Shown: one piece after another, positions 53,763 to 63,333 of the stretch | Layout: each line of letters begins with the position of its first letter | Position numbering within the stretch: position 1 is the first letter of the stretch | Source: SHVO01 sp041905795 | GTDB lineage: Bacteria; Pseudomonadota; Alphaproteobacteria; Rhodospirillales; Rhodospirillaceae | Reading direction: 5' to 3' | Length of the DNA stretch: 64,000 nt | Assembly (NCBI GenBank): GCA_041905795.1 | Contig: JAYRKL010000003.1 | Location: forward strand, 124,001 to 188,000 | The notes under the pieces: model-generated | Database searches by the model: none | The model's input: the letters and a program-made list of their open reading frames with translations, nothing else | Told to the model about the DNA's origin: nothing | Program-made: the position numbers and the translations under genes

Positions 53763-54209
53763 TTAGCGGCTGAGCCTGGCCAGCCCCATGCGCAAGGCCG
53801 CTGGCGCGGCAAGGTGCCGTTCGAGCTTCTTATGCTGGCGCCTCCACACCGGCAGCGCGCGCGCCAGCAGCTTGCGCCCCGCCGGCGTCAGCGCCAGCAG
53901 CCGGCCGCGCCGGTCCTTGGGGTCCACGGTCACTTTGACCAGGCCGCGCCGCCGCAACGGCTTGAGCGCCGCGGTCAGGGTGGTGCGGTCCATGGCCAGC
54001 AGCGCGGCCACCGGGCCCATGGGCGGCGGACTCGGGCGGTTCAAGGACATCAGCAGCGAGAACTGCCCGTTGGTGAGATCCAGCGGCTGCAGGGCATCAT
54101 CGAAGACTCGCGCCAAGGCGCGCGCCGCCTGCTGGACCGCAAGACACAAGCAGGTGTCGCGAACCATGAGGGTGGTTTCGAATGACACATCTTTGAAGGC
54201 GGAAGGCAT
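53763..54209 (-). CDS. MarR family transcriptional regulator
   Basis: A 148-residue winged-helix regulator. The DNA-binding part has NGQFSLLMSLNR, MGPVAALLAMDRTTLTAALKPLRRRGLV and the wing DPKDRRGRLLALTPAG. The N-terminus has three cysteine/methionine-rich residues (MVRDTCLCLAVQQ), so redox control is conceivable. It is divergent from a two-domain VOC gene, and palindromes suited to a MarR dimer lie between them. It probably controls itself and the VOC gene. Confidence 0.93.
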   Translation of the reverse strand: MPSAFKDVSFETTLMVRDTCLCLAVQQAARALARVFDDALQPLDLTNGQFSLLMSLNRPSPPPMGPVAALLAMDRTTLTAALKPLRRRGLVKVTVDPKDRRGRLLALTPAGRKLLARALPVWRRQHKKLERHLAAPAALRMGLARLSR

Positions 54210-54223
54210 TCCGAGGTTAATAT

Positions 54224-54251
54224 GTTGACATCAACTTAAGAGGTCAAGTTG
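54224..54251. promoter_or_regulatory. Candidate MarR operator between the marR-like and VOC genes
   Basis: GTTGA-CA-TCAAC (54224-54235) is a compact palindrome, and CAACTT...AAGTTG (54232-54251) overlaps it with arms of six bases. TTGACA within the first could serve as a -35. The position, 15 bases from the MarR start and 38 from the VOC start, suits control of both genes. Confidence 0.6.
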
Positions 54252-54288
54252 AATACCGGCCTGGGCATCGAAAGTAGGGAGACGCGCC

Positions 54289-55047
54289 ATGACTCACGGT
54301 TTCTTCTGGTACGACGTCATGAGCGACGACGTCGCAGGCACCCGCAAGTTCTATACCGATGTGGTCGGCTGGGGCACCGAAGAGCAAGGACCCGATTACC
54401 ACCTGTTCACCGTGGACGGCCAGGGCGTCGCCGGCTTCATGAAACTGCCACCCGACGCCAAAGACATGGGCGCGCCGCCGTGCTGGATGGGCTATATCGC
54501 GGCCGATGACGTGGACGCCGCCGCGGCCAAGGTGCGGAGCCTGGGCGGCAAGATCCATAAGCCGCCCCAGGACATCGACGGCATCATCCGCTTCGCCGTG
54601 GTGGCCGATCCCGGCGGCGCCGGCTTCATCATCGCCAAGGGCCTCATGAACAAGGACATGCCCAAGTTCGCGCCCGGCACTACCGGCACCGTGGGCTGGC
54701 ATGAGCTTTATGCCGCCGACGGCAAGGCGGCTATGGCGTTTTATGAAAAGGCCTTTGGCTGGACCAGGTCCGACGCCATGGACATGGGCCCCATGGGCAC
54801 CTACCAGATGTTCAAGACCGGCGGCGAATTCGCCGTGGGCGGCATCATGACCAAGCCGCCCGCGGTGCCGGTGCCCCACTGGGGCTTTTACATCAACGTA
54901 CCGACCATCGACGCGGCGGCGGAACGCGTCACCAAAGGCGGCGGCAAGGTCATCAACGGCCCTATGGAAGTGCCCGGCGGACAGTGGATCATCCAGGGTA
55001 TCGACCCGCAGGGCGCGTTTTTCAGCTTGGTGGCCGCGAAGCGTTAG
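54289..55047 (+). CDS. Two-domain VOC (glyoxalase/dioxygenase-fold) protein
   Basis: A 252-residue protein made of two VOC domains (about 1-120 and 130-252). The first starts HGFFWYDVMSDDVAGTRKFYTDVVGW and the second VGWHELYAADGKAAMAFYEKAFGW, followed by GGIMTKPPAVPVPHWGFYI. Such proteins resemble the hydroxylase-like 27-kDa antigen Cfp30B type. No typical His/Glu metal triad can be assigned with certainty. Divergent MarR gene and shared operator suggest inducible detoxification or catabolism. Confidence 0.88.
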   Translation: MTHGFFWYDVMSDDVAGTRKFYTDVVGWGTEEQGPDYHLFTVDGQGVAGFMKLPPDAKDMGAPPCWMGYIAADDVDAAAAKVRSLGGKIHKPPQDIDGIIRFAVVADPGGAGFIIAKGLMNKDMPKFAPGTTGTVGWHELYAADGKAAMAFYEKAFGWTRSDAMDMGPMGTYQMFKTGGEFAVGGIMTKPPAVPVPHWGFYINVPTIDAAAERVTKGGGKVINGPMEVPGGQWIIQGIDPQGAFFSLVAAKR

Positions 55048-55194
55048 TGTTGATCCACCCGCCATCGCCAGACGTTTCCTGCCCGTCCCTTTCATGAAAA
55101 TGCCGGCGATCGCACTGAAGGCGATCGCCGACATTCACTGGGAAGCGCGGCGGTTTTGGCGGAAGGGACTGAAGCCGGTCCCGCGCCCGCACGT

Positions 55195-55689
55195 TCAGAT
55201 CAGCTTGGGATCCATGCCTTTGCCGGAGATCTGCACGTCGAATCCGTCCGGATCGGTGATGTGGAAGCTGTTCTCGGTGTCCGGGCGCGGCGTATGGCCG
55301 CGGCGCTTCAACTCGGCCTCCACCGCCGCCTTGTCCCAGGTGTCGATAGTATAGGCGACGTGGTCGATGGTGCCGGGCGCGCGGCCGTCGCGCGCGTTGC
55401 GCGCCACGACGAAGGAACTGCCGAACTCCAGGAAGCACTGGTTCTTGCCGTTGTCGTGCGACACCTTCACGCCCAGCAGATCGGCGTAGAACTCCGCGGT
55501 CTTCTTGTAGTCCTTGACGTTATAGGACAGGTGGTTGACGGCGATGGTCTTGAAACCTTTGGGCGCATCGGCGCCAAGGGCCGGCGCCGACGCGGCGGCG
55601 GCGGTGACCGCCAGCGTGGAAATCAGGCTGCGGCGGGAAATCTTGCCGCGTTCGAAATCGGTGAGCAGGTTCGCGATGACGTGTTCCAT
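55195..55689 (-). CDS. VOC family protein with twin-arginine-type export signal
   Basis: A 164-residue protein. Residues 1-40 look like an export signal with KISRRSLISTLAVTAAAASAPALGADA, including an SRRSLI twin-arginine motif. A single VOC domain follows (NHLSYNVKDYKKTAEFYADLLGV, CFLEFGSSFVVARN, TIDHVAYTID, DPDGFDVQISGKG). It would act in the periplasm, which is uncommon for VOC proteins. Its ATG follows GGAGGAGACATC. The neighbours give no substrate. Confidence 0.85.
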   Translation of the reverse strand: MEHVIANLLTDFERGKISRRSLISTLAVTAAAASAPALGADAPKGFKTIAVNHLSYNVKDYKKTAEFYADLLGVKVSHDNGKNQCFLEFGSSFVVARNARDGRAPGTIDHVAYTIDTWDKAAVEAELKRRGHTPRPDTENSFHITDPDGFDVQISGKGMDPKLI

Positions 55690-55773
55690 GATGTCTCCTC
55701 CCTGGAGTGCGCGGCGAGCATAGCGCGAAGGCCGAGGGACCGGCCAGGGGCGCGAAACCGCGTCAGAGGGCCT

Positions 55774-57519
55774 TTATTCGGCGCCCGAGGGATTGGCGGG
55801 GGCGGGATTGGCGGGCGCGGAGCCGGCCGGAGCGGCCGCGGCATCCAGGCTGGGACCCTGATCCTGGCCGGACTGCGGCGGCAGCCGCAGGTAGACGCCG
55901 ACGGTGCGGCCCAAAACCACCATACTGGCGCTGAGGCGGTAATTCTCGGACAGCTGCCGTCGCGCGTCGGCGTTTAATTCCACCGCGCCCGGCTGCAACA
56001 GGATCGCGCCGGTGGCGGGATCGGCGAGCCAGGACACCAGCATCTCATCGGTCCACAGGGACTCCGCCGCCAGGATGCGGATGACCTCGGCCTTCTCGGC
56101 GTCGGACAAGGTGGACCGCAGGCGGCGGTAGCTCTGGCGCAAATTGAAGCCCTGCACCGGCAATGTGCGCCCGGTGCGGGCCACCGCATAGGCCAGCTGC
56201 GGCTGGTCATCCAGCACCAGCACCCGCCGCGCCGCAGGCATCGCCGTGCCGACAAGGCCGGCCAGGCGTTCCGTGACCACGACATCGGCAAGGCCGTTGT
56301 TCCTGCTCACCAGCGGCAGCGGAAAGTTCTTCCAGGGGCTGGGAGAGCCCGAACCGTCGTTCACCGCCAAGGCCGTCCCGGCGGTATTGAACACGACTGC
56401 GGCCAAGCCCAGCGCGATCGGCGCAATCACCCGCCCGCCGGCCTTGCGCCACACCGCATCCACCGCCAGCGCCGCGGCCACCGCGCCGATGCCGACGAAA
56501 TAGCTGGTGTAAGTGAGCACGCAAGCCGGGCAGTAGCCGGCCGAGCCGAGATAGTGGGTGGCCGCCAGGAAGAAATAGAACCCCGGGACCAGCATCAGGA
56601 ACCGTTCCGAGCGATAGAGCGCGAAGACCATCAACGCCAGGAGGTTGGTGCCCAGGAACGGCAGCCAGAAGGCATTCACCACGTCGCGCCATGACAGCCG
56701 CGCGGGATCGAAGCCGAGGGAATACCGGCTTTCGGTGGCGTCCTGGATCAGGCGCAGGGTGTCGGGCAGGAGTCCCATCTGGTGCAGGAGCGGCGTCACC
56801 AGCGGCAGCCGGATGGCATAGAGCACGAGTTTGGCGGGGAACAGCGCCAGGAGCGGCGCGGCCGCCGACACCGCCCCCAGGACCAACATCCCGGCGTGCA
56901 GCGCGCGCCGGCCTTTCACCTGCCAAAGATAGAGCGGCGCCAGCACCGCCAGCGCCAGGATCATGTTCTGGCGATAGAAATAGAGCACCGCAAACAGCAC
57001 CCCGAGGCCGAACGACAGCGCCGGCTTTGATGTCTGCGACGCGCGCTGCACCACCCACACCGCGAGCAACAGGAGGAACGCGACAGTGGCGATGGGTGTG
57101 GCGGTGGTGAAGTAGTAGGCGGTGGTGGGCGTCAGCAGGAACAGCGCGGTTCCCAGGGCCGCCGTGGGCGCGGCTATGGCCATGCGCCGGCAGACCGCGA
57201 ACACCAGGCCGCCGGACGCCGCGCCCATGACCGCCGACATCACCCGCCCGGCCGTATGACCGTGGCCGAAAATCTGCTGGGCCCAGCCCAACTGATAGAA
57301 ATACAGCGGCATATACCAGGTGGCGTCGGCGTCGCTGTAAGGCTTTTCGGCCCCCGTCACATACCACCAGGACTTCACGACATAAGTGATTTCGTCGATC
57401 CAGGTGCGCCCATAGATGACGCCATACGCGCACAGGACCGCATAAAGCACATAGGCCGCGACCAGGATCGCGGCCGTGGCCCAACGCATCGTGCGGTGAT
57501 TGCTCTCGGGAAGGTCCAA
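55774..57519 (-). CDS. Glycosyltransferase family 39-like (ArnT/PMT-type) membrane protein
   Basis: A 581-residue polytopic protein with about 11-12 helices and a C-terminal soluble part that ends in an Ala/Pro/Asn-rich tail. The first periplasmic loop has RTWIDEITYVVKSWWYVTG, in which the acidic pair matches the catalytic aspartate/glutamate region of GT-C polyprenyl-phosphate-dependent glycosyltransferases. Substrate unknown; lipid A or protein glycosylation are the family options. It is divergent from the ABC importer genes. Confidence 0.8.
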   Translation of the reverse strand: MDLPESNHRTMRWATAAILVAAYVLYAVLCAYGVIYGRTWIDEITYVVKSWWYVTGAEKPYSDADATWYMPLYFYQLGWAQQIFGHGHTAGRVMSAVMGAASGGLVFAVCRRMAIAAPTAALGTALFLLTPTTAYYFTTATPIATVAFLLLLAVWVVQRASQTSKPALSFGLGVLFAVLYFYRQNMILALAVLAPLYLWQVKGRRALHAGMLVLGAVSAAAPLLALFPAKLVLYAIRLPLVTPLLHQMGLLPDTLRLIQDATESRYSLGFDPARLSWRDVVNAFWLPFLGTNLLALMVFALYRSERFLMLVPGFYFFLAATHYLGSAGYCPACVLTYTSYFVGIGAVAAALAVDAVWRKAGGRVIAPIALGLAAVVFNTAGTALAVNDGSGSPSPWKNFPLPLVSRNNGLADVVVTERLAGLVGTAMPAARRVLVLDDQPQLAYAVARTGRTLPVQGFNLRQSYRRLRSTLSDAEKAEVIRILAAESLWTDEMLVSWLADPATGAILLQPGAVELNADARRQLSENYRLSASMVVLGRTVGVYLRLPPQSGQDQGPSLDAAAAPAGSAPANPAPANPSGAE

Positions 57520-57605
57520 GCGGCGCCGTCAGGTCTTCAGAAATGCCTTGCACGCCGGATCGGGCATGCCCCACAGTTTAACCTTTGGGGGCAGACAGCG
57601 TCATC

Positions 57606-58451
57606 ATGCACTTCGCCCGGCTTTGCCTCTGTGTCCTCGCCATCGCGCTCCTGACCGCGCCCGCGCGGGCCGCCTGCGAACCCGAGAAGCTCGCAGCCAA
57701 ATATCCCAGCCTCAAGGGCGTGACCGTTAAAGTGGGCCAGGACGGCGAGAGCCCGCCGTTCAGCACCCGCGACCCCAAGGATTTCAGCAAGCTCGTCGGC
57801 CTCGACGCCGACCTCGCCCGCGCGGTGTTCGGCTGCGCCGGCATCCCGGTGACCTTCGTGACCGGCAGCTGGTCCGGCCTGATCCCCGCCACCATGGCCG
57901 GCCAGATCGATGTCATGTGGGATACGCTGCTCTATACGCCCGAGCGCGCCAAACGCCTGGACTTCGTGGTCTATATGGGCGCGGTCACCGGCGTCATGGT
58001 TCCGAAAGGCAACCCGCGCAAGCTGGCGTCGCTGGAGGATCTCTGCGGCCTGAAAGTGACCGCGGGCCTCGGCACCACCCAGGAAGTGCAGCTGCGCGAG
58101 GCCAGTACCGCCTGCAGAAGCGCCGGCAAGGCGGCCATCGACATCCTCACCGCGCCGGACATCCCCAGCGGCATCCGCCTGGTGCAGAACGGCCGCGCCG
58201 ACGCCTTCAGCACCAACAAGGCCTTGGTCGGCGCCATGGCCGAGAAGATGCCGGGCGTGTTCGATTTCGCTTTCGAGATCCAGACCGGCGCCAAGATCGC
58301 CGCCGGCGTCGCCAAGAACCGGCCGGAGCTGCGCCAGGTCATTCTGGACGGCCTCAACGCCCTCACCGCCGACGGCCGGCTGAAGAAGATCTTCGCCGAC
58401 AACCGCGTCGATGTCTCGGCCGCGCGCCCGCCTGAAGTCCTGACCGAATAA
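57606..58451 (+). CDS. Amino-acid-type ABC transporter substrate-binding protein
   Basis: A 281-residue family-3 solute-binding protein with a signal peptide (LCLCVLAIALLTAPARAA). It has the typical lobe sequence KVGQDGESPPFSTRD, LVGLDADLARAVFG and a late WSGLIPATMAGQIDVMWDTL. The start at 57606 yields the signal peptide directly. It is followed four bases later by a fused permease-ATPase. Ligand class is likely a polar amino acid or a derivative such as ectoine or a guanidino compound (inference). Confidence 0.92.
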   Translation: MHFARLCLCVLAIALLTAPARAACEPEKLAAKYPSLKGVTVKVGQDGESPPFSTRDPKDFSKLVGLDADLARAVFGCAGIPVTFVTGSWSGLIPATMAGQIDVMWDTLLYTPERAKRLDFVVYMGAVTGVMVPKGNPRKLASLEDLCGLKVTAGLGTTQEVQLREASTACRSAGKAAIDILTAPDIPSGIRLVQNGRADAFSTNKALVGAMAEKMPGVFDFAFEIQTGAKIAAGVAKNRPELRQVILDGLNALTADGRLKKIFADNRVDVSAARPPEVLTE

Positions 58452-58455
58452 ATTC

Positions 58456-59970
<1,515 letters not shown>

Positions 59971-59985
59971 GGAGAGGATATAAAC

Positions 59986-61119
59986 ATGAAGCCCAGGTAC
60001 CGCGAACTGGTGAACGTCGCCCGGCTGGAGGCGAAGATGGACGCGTTCAATATGGATGCGGTGGTCGCCCGCGCCGGCATCAACCTGTGCTACCTCTCGG
60101 GCTTCGCCTATCCCGGCACCCTGGCCCGCCACGTCGACCTCACGGACTCGCCGCGGCCGATTTTCGTCATCTGGCCGCGCCGGGGTGAACCGCGCATGGT
60201 GCTCAACGCCATCGCCGAGGGCCTGAGCCGCCGCGATTCCTGGATCGAGCAATTCGACGTCTACGAAGCCTATGTCGAGAACCCGGCCGAGCGCCTGGCC
60301 AAGACCCTGGCCGACATGGGCCTGGCCGGCGCGCGAGTGGGTTTCGAGAAGAATTACATCAGCGCCGCCGACTGGGAGACCATCGCCCGCAATTCACCGC
60401 GCATGTGCATGCTCGACAGCGCCGCCATGATGGACGAGGTGCGCGTGGTGAAAACCGAGGGCGAAATCGAACTGTTCCAGGAAGGCGCCGATATCCTCGA
60501 CGACGCCTTCATGAAGTGCTTTCCCCTGGTGCGCCCCGGCATCCGCGAACGCGACCTGCACGCCATCCTGATGAACGACTGCCTGGCGAACGGCTGTGAG
60601 TTCGTTCACGGCATCCTCAACTCCAGCCGCAACACCATCCCCTACGCCGGCGAGAGCGATTTCGCCTTTGCCTCGGGCGACGCCATCCGCACCGACTATG
60701 TCGCCTATTACAAGGGGTACCCCGGCCACCAGTCGCGCTGCGCCGTGGTCGGCAAGGCAAGCGATGCGCAAAAGGCCGAATACCGGATCATCCGCGACCT
60801 CTACCGCGCGTCTTGCGCCTACCTGCGCCCCGGCCGCACGGCGGGCGAGGTCTGCGCCTATGTCACCGACATCTTCGGCAAGGCCGGATTGCCGTATAAG
60901 CCGATCATCGCCGGCCACGGCGTCGGCGCCTGGTGGCACCAGCAGGAGCCGATCATCGCCCGCGGCAACCCGCGCGTGCTGGAGGAAGGCATGGTGATCG
61001 CCATGGAGCCGCATGTGAACCACTGGCATATCCAGGACATCCTGGTGATCCGCAAGGACGGCGCTGAGGTGATCTCGGACAAAATGTCCACCGACGAGAT
61101 CTTTGAGTGCGGCGCCTAA
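59986..61119 (+). CDS. M24/creatinase-fold hydrolase with substituted metal ligands
   Basis: A 377-residue pita-bread protein: creatinase_N domain (about 1-140), then the M24 domain. Aligning with PepP-type ligands by eye, the first Asp is in RTDYVAYYKGY and the His in AGHGVGAWWH and one Glu in AMEPHV remain, but the second Asp is His in YPGHQSR and the final Glu is Gln in HIQDILVI. Metal-free relatives include creatinase. Ectoine hydrolase, which occurs with similar importers, is another option. It is co-directional with the ABC genes, so imported substrate hydrolysis is likely. Confidence 0.85.
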   Translation: MKPRYRELVNVARLEAKMDAFNMDAVVARAGINLCYLSGFAYPGTLARHVDLTDSPRPIFVIWPRRGEPRMVLNAIAEGLSRRDSWIEQFDVYEAYVENPAERLAKTLADMGLAGARVGFEKNYISAADWETIARNSPRMCMLDSAAMMDEVRVVKTEGEIELFQEGADILDDAFMKCFPLVRPGIRERDLHAILMNDCLANGCEFVHGILNSSRNTIPYAGESDFAFASGDAIRTDYVAYYKGYPGHQSRCAVVGKASDAQKAEYRIIRDLYRASCAYLRPGRTAGEVCAYVTDIFGKAGLPYKPIIAGHGVGAWWHQQEPIIARGNPRVLEEGMVIAMEPHVNHWHIQDILVIRKDGAEVISDKMSTDEIFECGA

Positions 61120-61137
61120 GCGCCGCACTCAATTGTC

Positions 61138-61644
61138 TCAAGCATCCACCATGGCGACGCAGTTGATCTCGAAGAGCGCTTCTGGAAAAGCCAACGCCAC
61201 CACCTGAACCGCCGTGGCCGTGGGCAGGTTGGCACCGAAGTATTCCGCGCGCACATCGGCGGCCTCGCGGAATTTTTCCCAGCTGGTGATATAGGCGGTG
61301 ATGGTGACCACGTCGGCGAGCGTGGCGCCCTCGGCGGCCAGCGCCGCCTTGAGGTTCTCGCATACCTGGCGCATCTGCGCCTTGCCGTCGCCCACGCCCA
61401 CGTTCTTGCCGGCCGCGTCGCGCGCCAGCTGCCCCGCCACATGGATGGTTTTGCGGCGCGTGGTGGAAACCACATGGGCGTAGGCCGGCTTCGCCGGCGC
61501 ATTCGGCGCCGCCAGCCCCGGCACCGCGGTCTTGCGGGTAATAGCTGAAGCCTGCGCCGCTTCCGCCGGCGCAATCGCCGCGACAGCAGCTGCGGTAAAG
61601 GTCAGGCCGGACACCACCTGACGGCGCGAAACGGCGTCTTCCAT
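61138..61644 (-). CDS. RidA/YjgF-family protein with twin-arginine-type signal
   Basis: A 168-residue protein. The N-terminus EDAVSRRQVVSGLTFTAAAVAAIAPAEAAQA has an SRR motif and hydrophobic stretch typical of Tat signals. A RidA domain follows (TIHVAGQLARDAAG, QMRQVCENLKAALAAEGATLADVV, EYFGANLPTATAVQVVALAFPEALFEI). RidA proteins deaminate reactive enamine/imine intermediates in the cytosol, so an exported member is unusual. The arginine corresponding to the substrate-binding residue of classical RidA is not conserved. It lies 18 bases downstream of a second RidA gene. Confidence 0.88.
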   Translation of the reverse strand: MEDAVSRRQVVSGLTFTAAAVAAIAPAEAAQASAITRKTAVPGLAAPNAPAKPAYAHVVSTTRRKTIHVAGQLARDAAGKNVGVGDGKAQMRQVCENLKAALAAEGATLADVVTITAYITSWEKFREAADVRAEYFGANLPTATAVQVVALAFPEALFEINCVAMVDA

Positions 61645-61662
61645 GAGAGTTCTCCTTCGGGG

Positions 61663-62070
61663 TTAATCCACCATCGCGATGACGCTGATCTCGATCATGT
61701 AGTCGGGATGCGCGAGGCCGCTGACCTGGACGGTGGTGCTGGTGGGCAGGACCTTACCGATATATTCGTGGCGCACGTCCAGGCACTCGCGGAATTTGTC
61801 CCAGTCGGTGACGAAGGTCGAGGTCTGGACGATGTCGTCCAGGGTGGCGCCGGCGAGCGCCAACGCCGCTTTAATGTTCTCGCCCACCTGGCGCATCTGG
61901 GCGCGCATGTCGCCCTTGCCGACCACATTGCCGTCCTTGTCGCCGGCGAGCTGGCCGGCGATGAAGATCATCTTCGGGCGCCGTGACGCCACCGCGTGGG
62001 AATAGACGTCGCGGCCGCCGAAATTGGGCCGGCGGACGCCTGGGCCTTCAAGGAAGCGTTCGATGGTCAT
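61663..62070 (-). CDS. RidA/YjgF-family protein (cytosolic)
   Basis: A 135-residue Rid protein without a signal. It has MIFIAGQLAGDKDGNVV, QMRQVGENIKAALALAGATLDDIV and HEYIGKVLPTSTTVQVSGLAHPDYMIEISVIAMV. The pattern is very like that of the downstream exported copy, so the two are probably paralogues. Together they run towards the end of the M24 gene. Confidence 0.92.
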   Translation of the reverse strand: MTIERFLEGPGVRRPNFGGRDVYSHAVASRRPKMIFIAGQLAGDKDGNVVGKGDMRAQMRQVGENIKAALALAGATLDDIVQTSTFVTDWDKFRECLDVRHEYIGKVLPTSTTVQVSGLAHPDYMIEISVIAMVD

Positions 62071-62081
62071 CGTGGGCTCTC

Positions 62082-63260
62082 CTATTTGTAGGTGATCTTC
62101 ACTTTGTCGGCGGCGTTCTTTGCCAGCCGGCGGGCGAGATCGGTATCGCCGTTCCGCACCAGCGCCAGCGCCACGCCCATGCGGCGGTAGGGGCGCGTGG
62201 TGGGCTTGCAGAACACGCGCACGTCCAGTTCGACGCCGTGCTGTGACGGCGTCAGCGCCTCGGCCAGGCCGGTGATCTCGAAGTCGGCGGCGTCGCGGTC
62301 GGCCAGGATCACCGCCGACGCCGAAGCGCCGTGCTGGGTGATGGCGGGGATCGGCAGGCCGAGGATGGCGCGGGCGTGCAGGTCGAACTCGGTCAGGTTC
62401 TGGGAGATCAGGGTGACCATGCCGGTATCGTGCGGGCGCGGCGACAGTTCGGAGAAGATCACGTCATCGCCCTTGATGAAGAACTCGACCCCGAACAGGC
62501 CGTAGCCGCCGAGGTTGTCCACCACCGCCTTGGCCTGCTGTTTGGCGGACTCCAGCGCCTTCTTGGTCATGGCGGTGGGCTGCCATGACTCCTGGTAGTC
62601 GCCGCGTTCCTGCCGGTGGCCGATGGGGTCGCAGAACAGAACCCCCTGGCGCGTCCGGATGGTGAGCAGGGTGATCTCGTAGTCGAAATCGATGAAGGCC
62701 TCGACGATCACGCGCTTACGGTCGCCGCGCATGCCGGCCACGGCGTATTCCCAGGCGGGGTCGACCTTATCGGCGCTCCGGACCGTGCTCTGGCCTTTGC
62801 CCGAGGACGACATCACCGGCTTGACCACACAGGGGATGCCCACCGCCTTCACGGCCGCGCGCATTTCCTCGAGCGTTTCGGCGTAGAGGTATTTGGACGT
62901 CGGGAGATTCAGCTCGCGCGCGGCCACGTCGCGGATGCGGTCCCGGTTCATGGTCATGATGGTGGCGCGCGCGGAGGGTACGATTTTCTGGCCTCTGTCC
63001 TCGTAGTCCTTCAAGACCTCGGTGCGGATGGCCTCGACCTCGGGGACGATGAAATCGGGCTTGTGCTTGTCGATGGCCGCCGACAGGGCGGCCGCGTCCA
63101 GCATCGGGAACACTTCGGCCGCGTCCGCCATCTGCATGGCCGGGGCGTTGGCGTAAGCATCGCAGGCGATGACATAGGCCCCCAGTCTCTTTGCCGAAAT
63201 CACGAACTCACGGCCCAGTTCGCCCGAGCCCAGAAGCAGGATTTTTGCCGTCGGCGTCAT
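62082..63260 (-). CDS. purT: Formate-dependent phosphoribosylglycinamide formyltransferase
   Basis: ATP-grasp enzyme that uses formate and ATP to formylate GAR in purine synthesis, an alternative to PurN. The 392-residue protein has ILLLGSGELGREFVISAKRLG, the substrate motif VPEVEAIRTEVL, the ATP-grasp segment PVMSSSGKGQSTV and FSELSPRPHDTGMVTL. Its stop is 11 bases before the RidA gene start, so it may lead a purT-ridA-ridA transcription unit. Its product formation needs formate, which would be relevant if the nearby pathway released formate (speculation). Confidence 0.95.
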   Translation of the reverse strand: MTPTAKILLLGSGELGREFVISAKRLGAYVIACDAYANAPAMQMADAAEVFPMLDAAALSAAIDKHKPDFIVPEVEAIRTEVLKDYEDRGQKIVPSARATIMTMNRDRIRDVAARELNLPTSKYLYAETLEEMRAAVKAVGIPCVVKPVMSSSGKGQSTVRSADKVDPAWEYAVAGMRGDRKRVIVEAFIDFDYEITLLTIRTRQGVLFCDPIGHRQERGDYQESWQPTAMTKKALESAKQQAKAVVDNLGGYGLFGVEFFIKGDDVIFSELSPRPHDTGMVTLISQNLTEFDLHARAILGLPIPAITQHGASASAVILADRDAADFEITGLAEALTPSQHGVELDVRVFCKPTTRPYRRMGVALALVRNGDTDLARRLAKNAADKVKITYK

Positions 63261-63333
63261 CGAAGTCCCCCTATCAATCGAGACGGATTTTATGCCCGAA
63301 AACCGACCCTTAAAACTAGAGGGGCCGCGCCAA

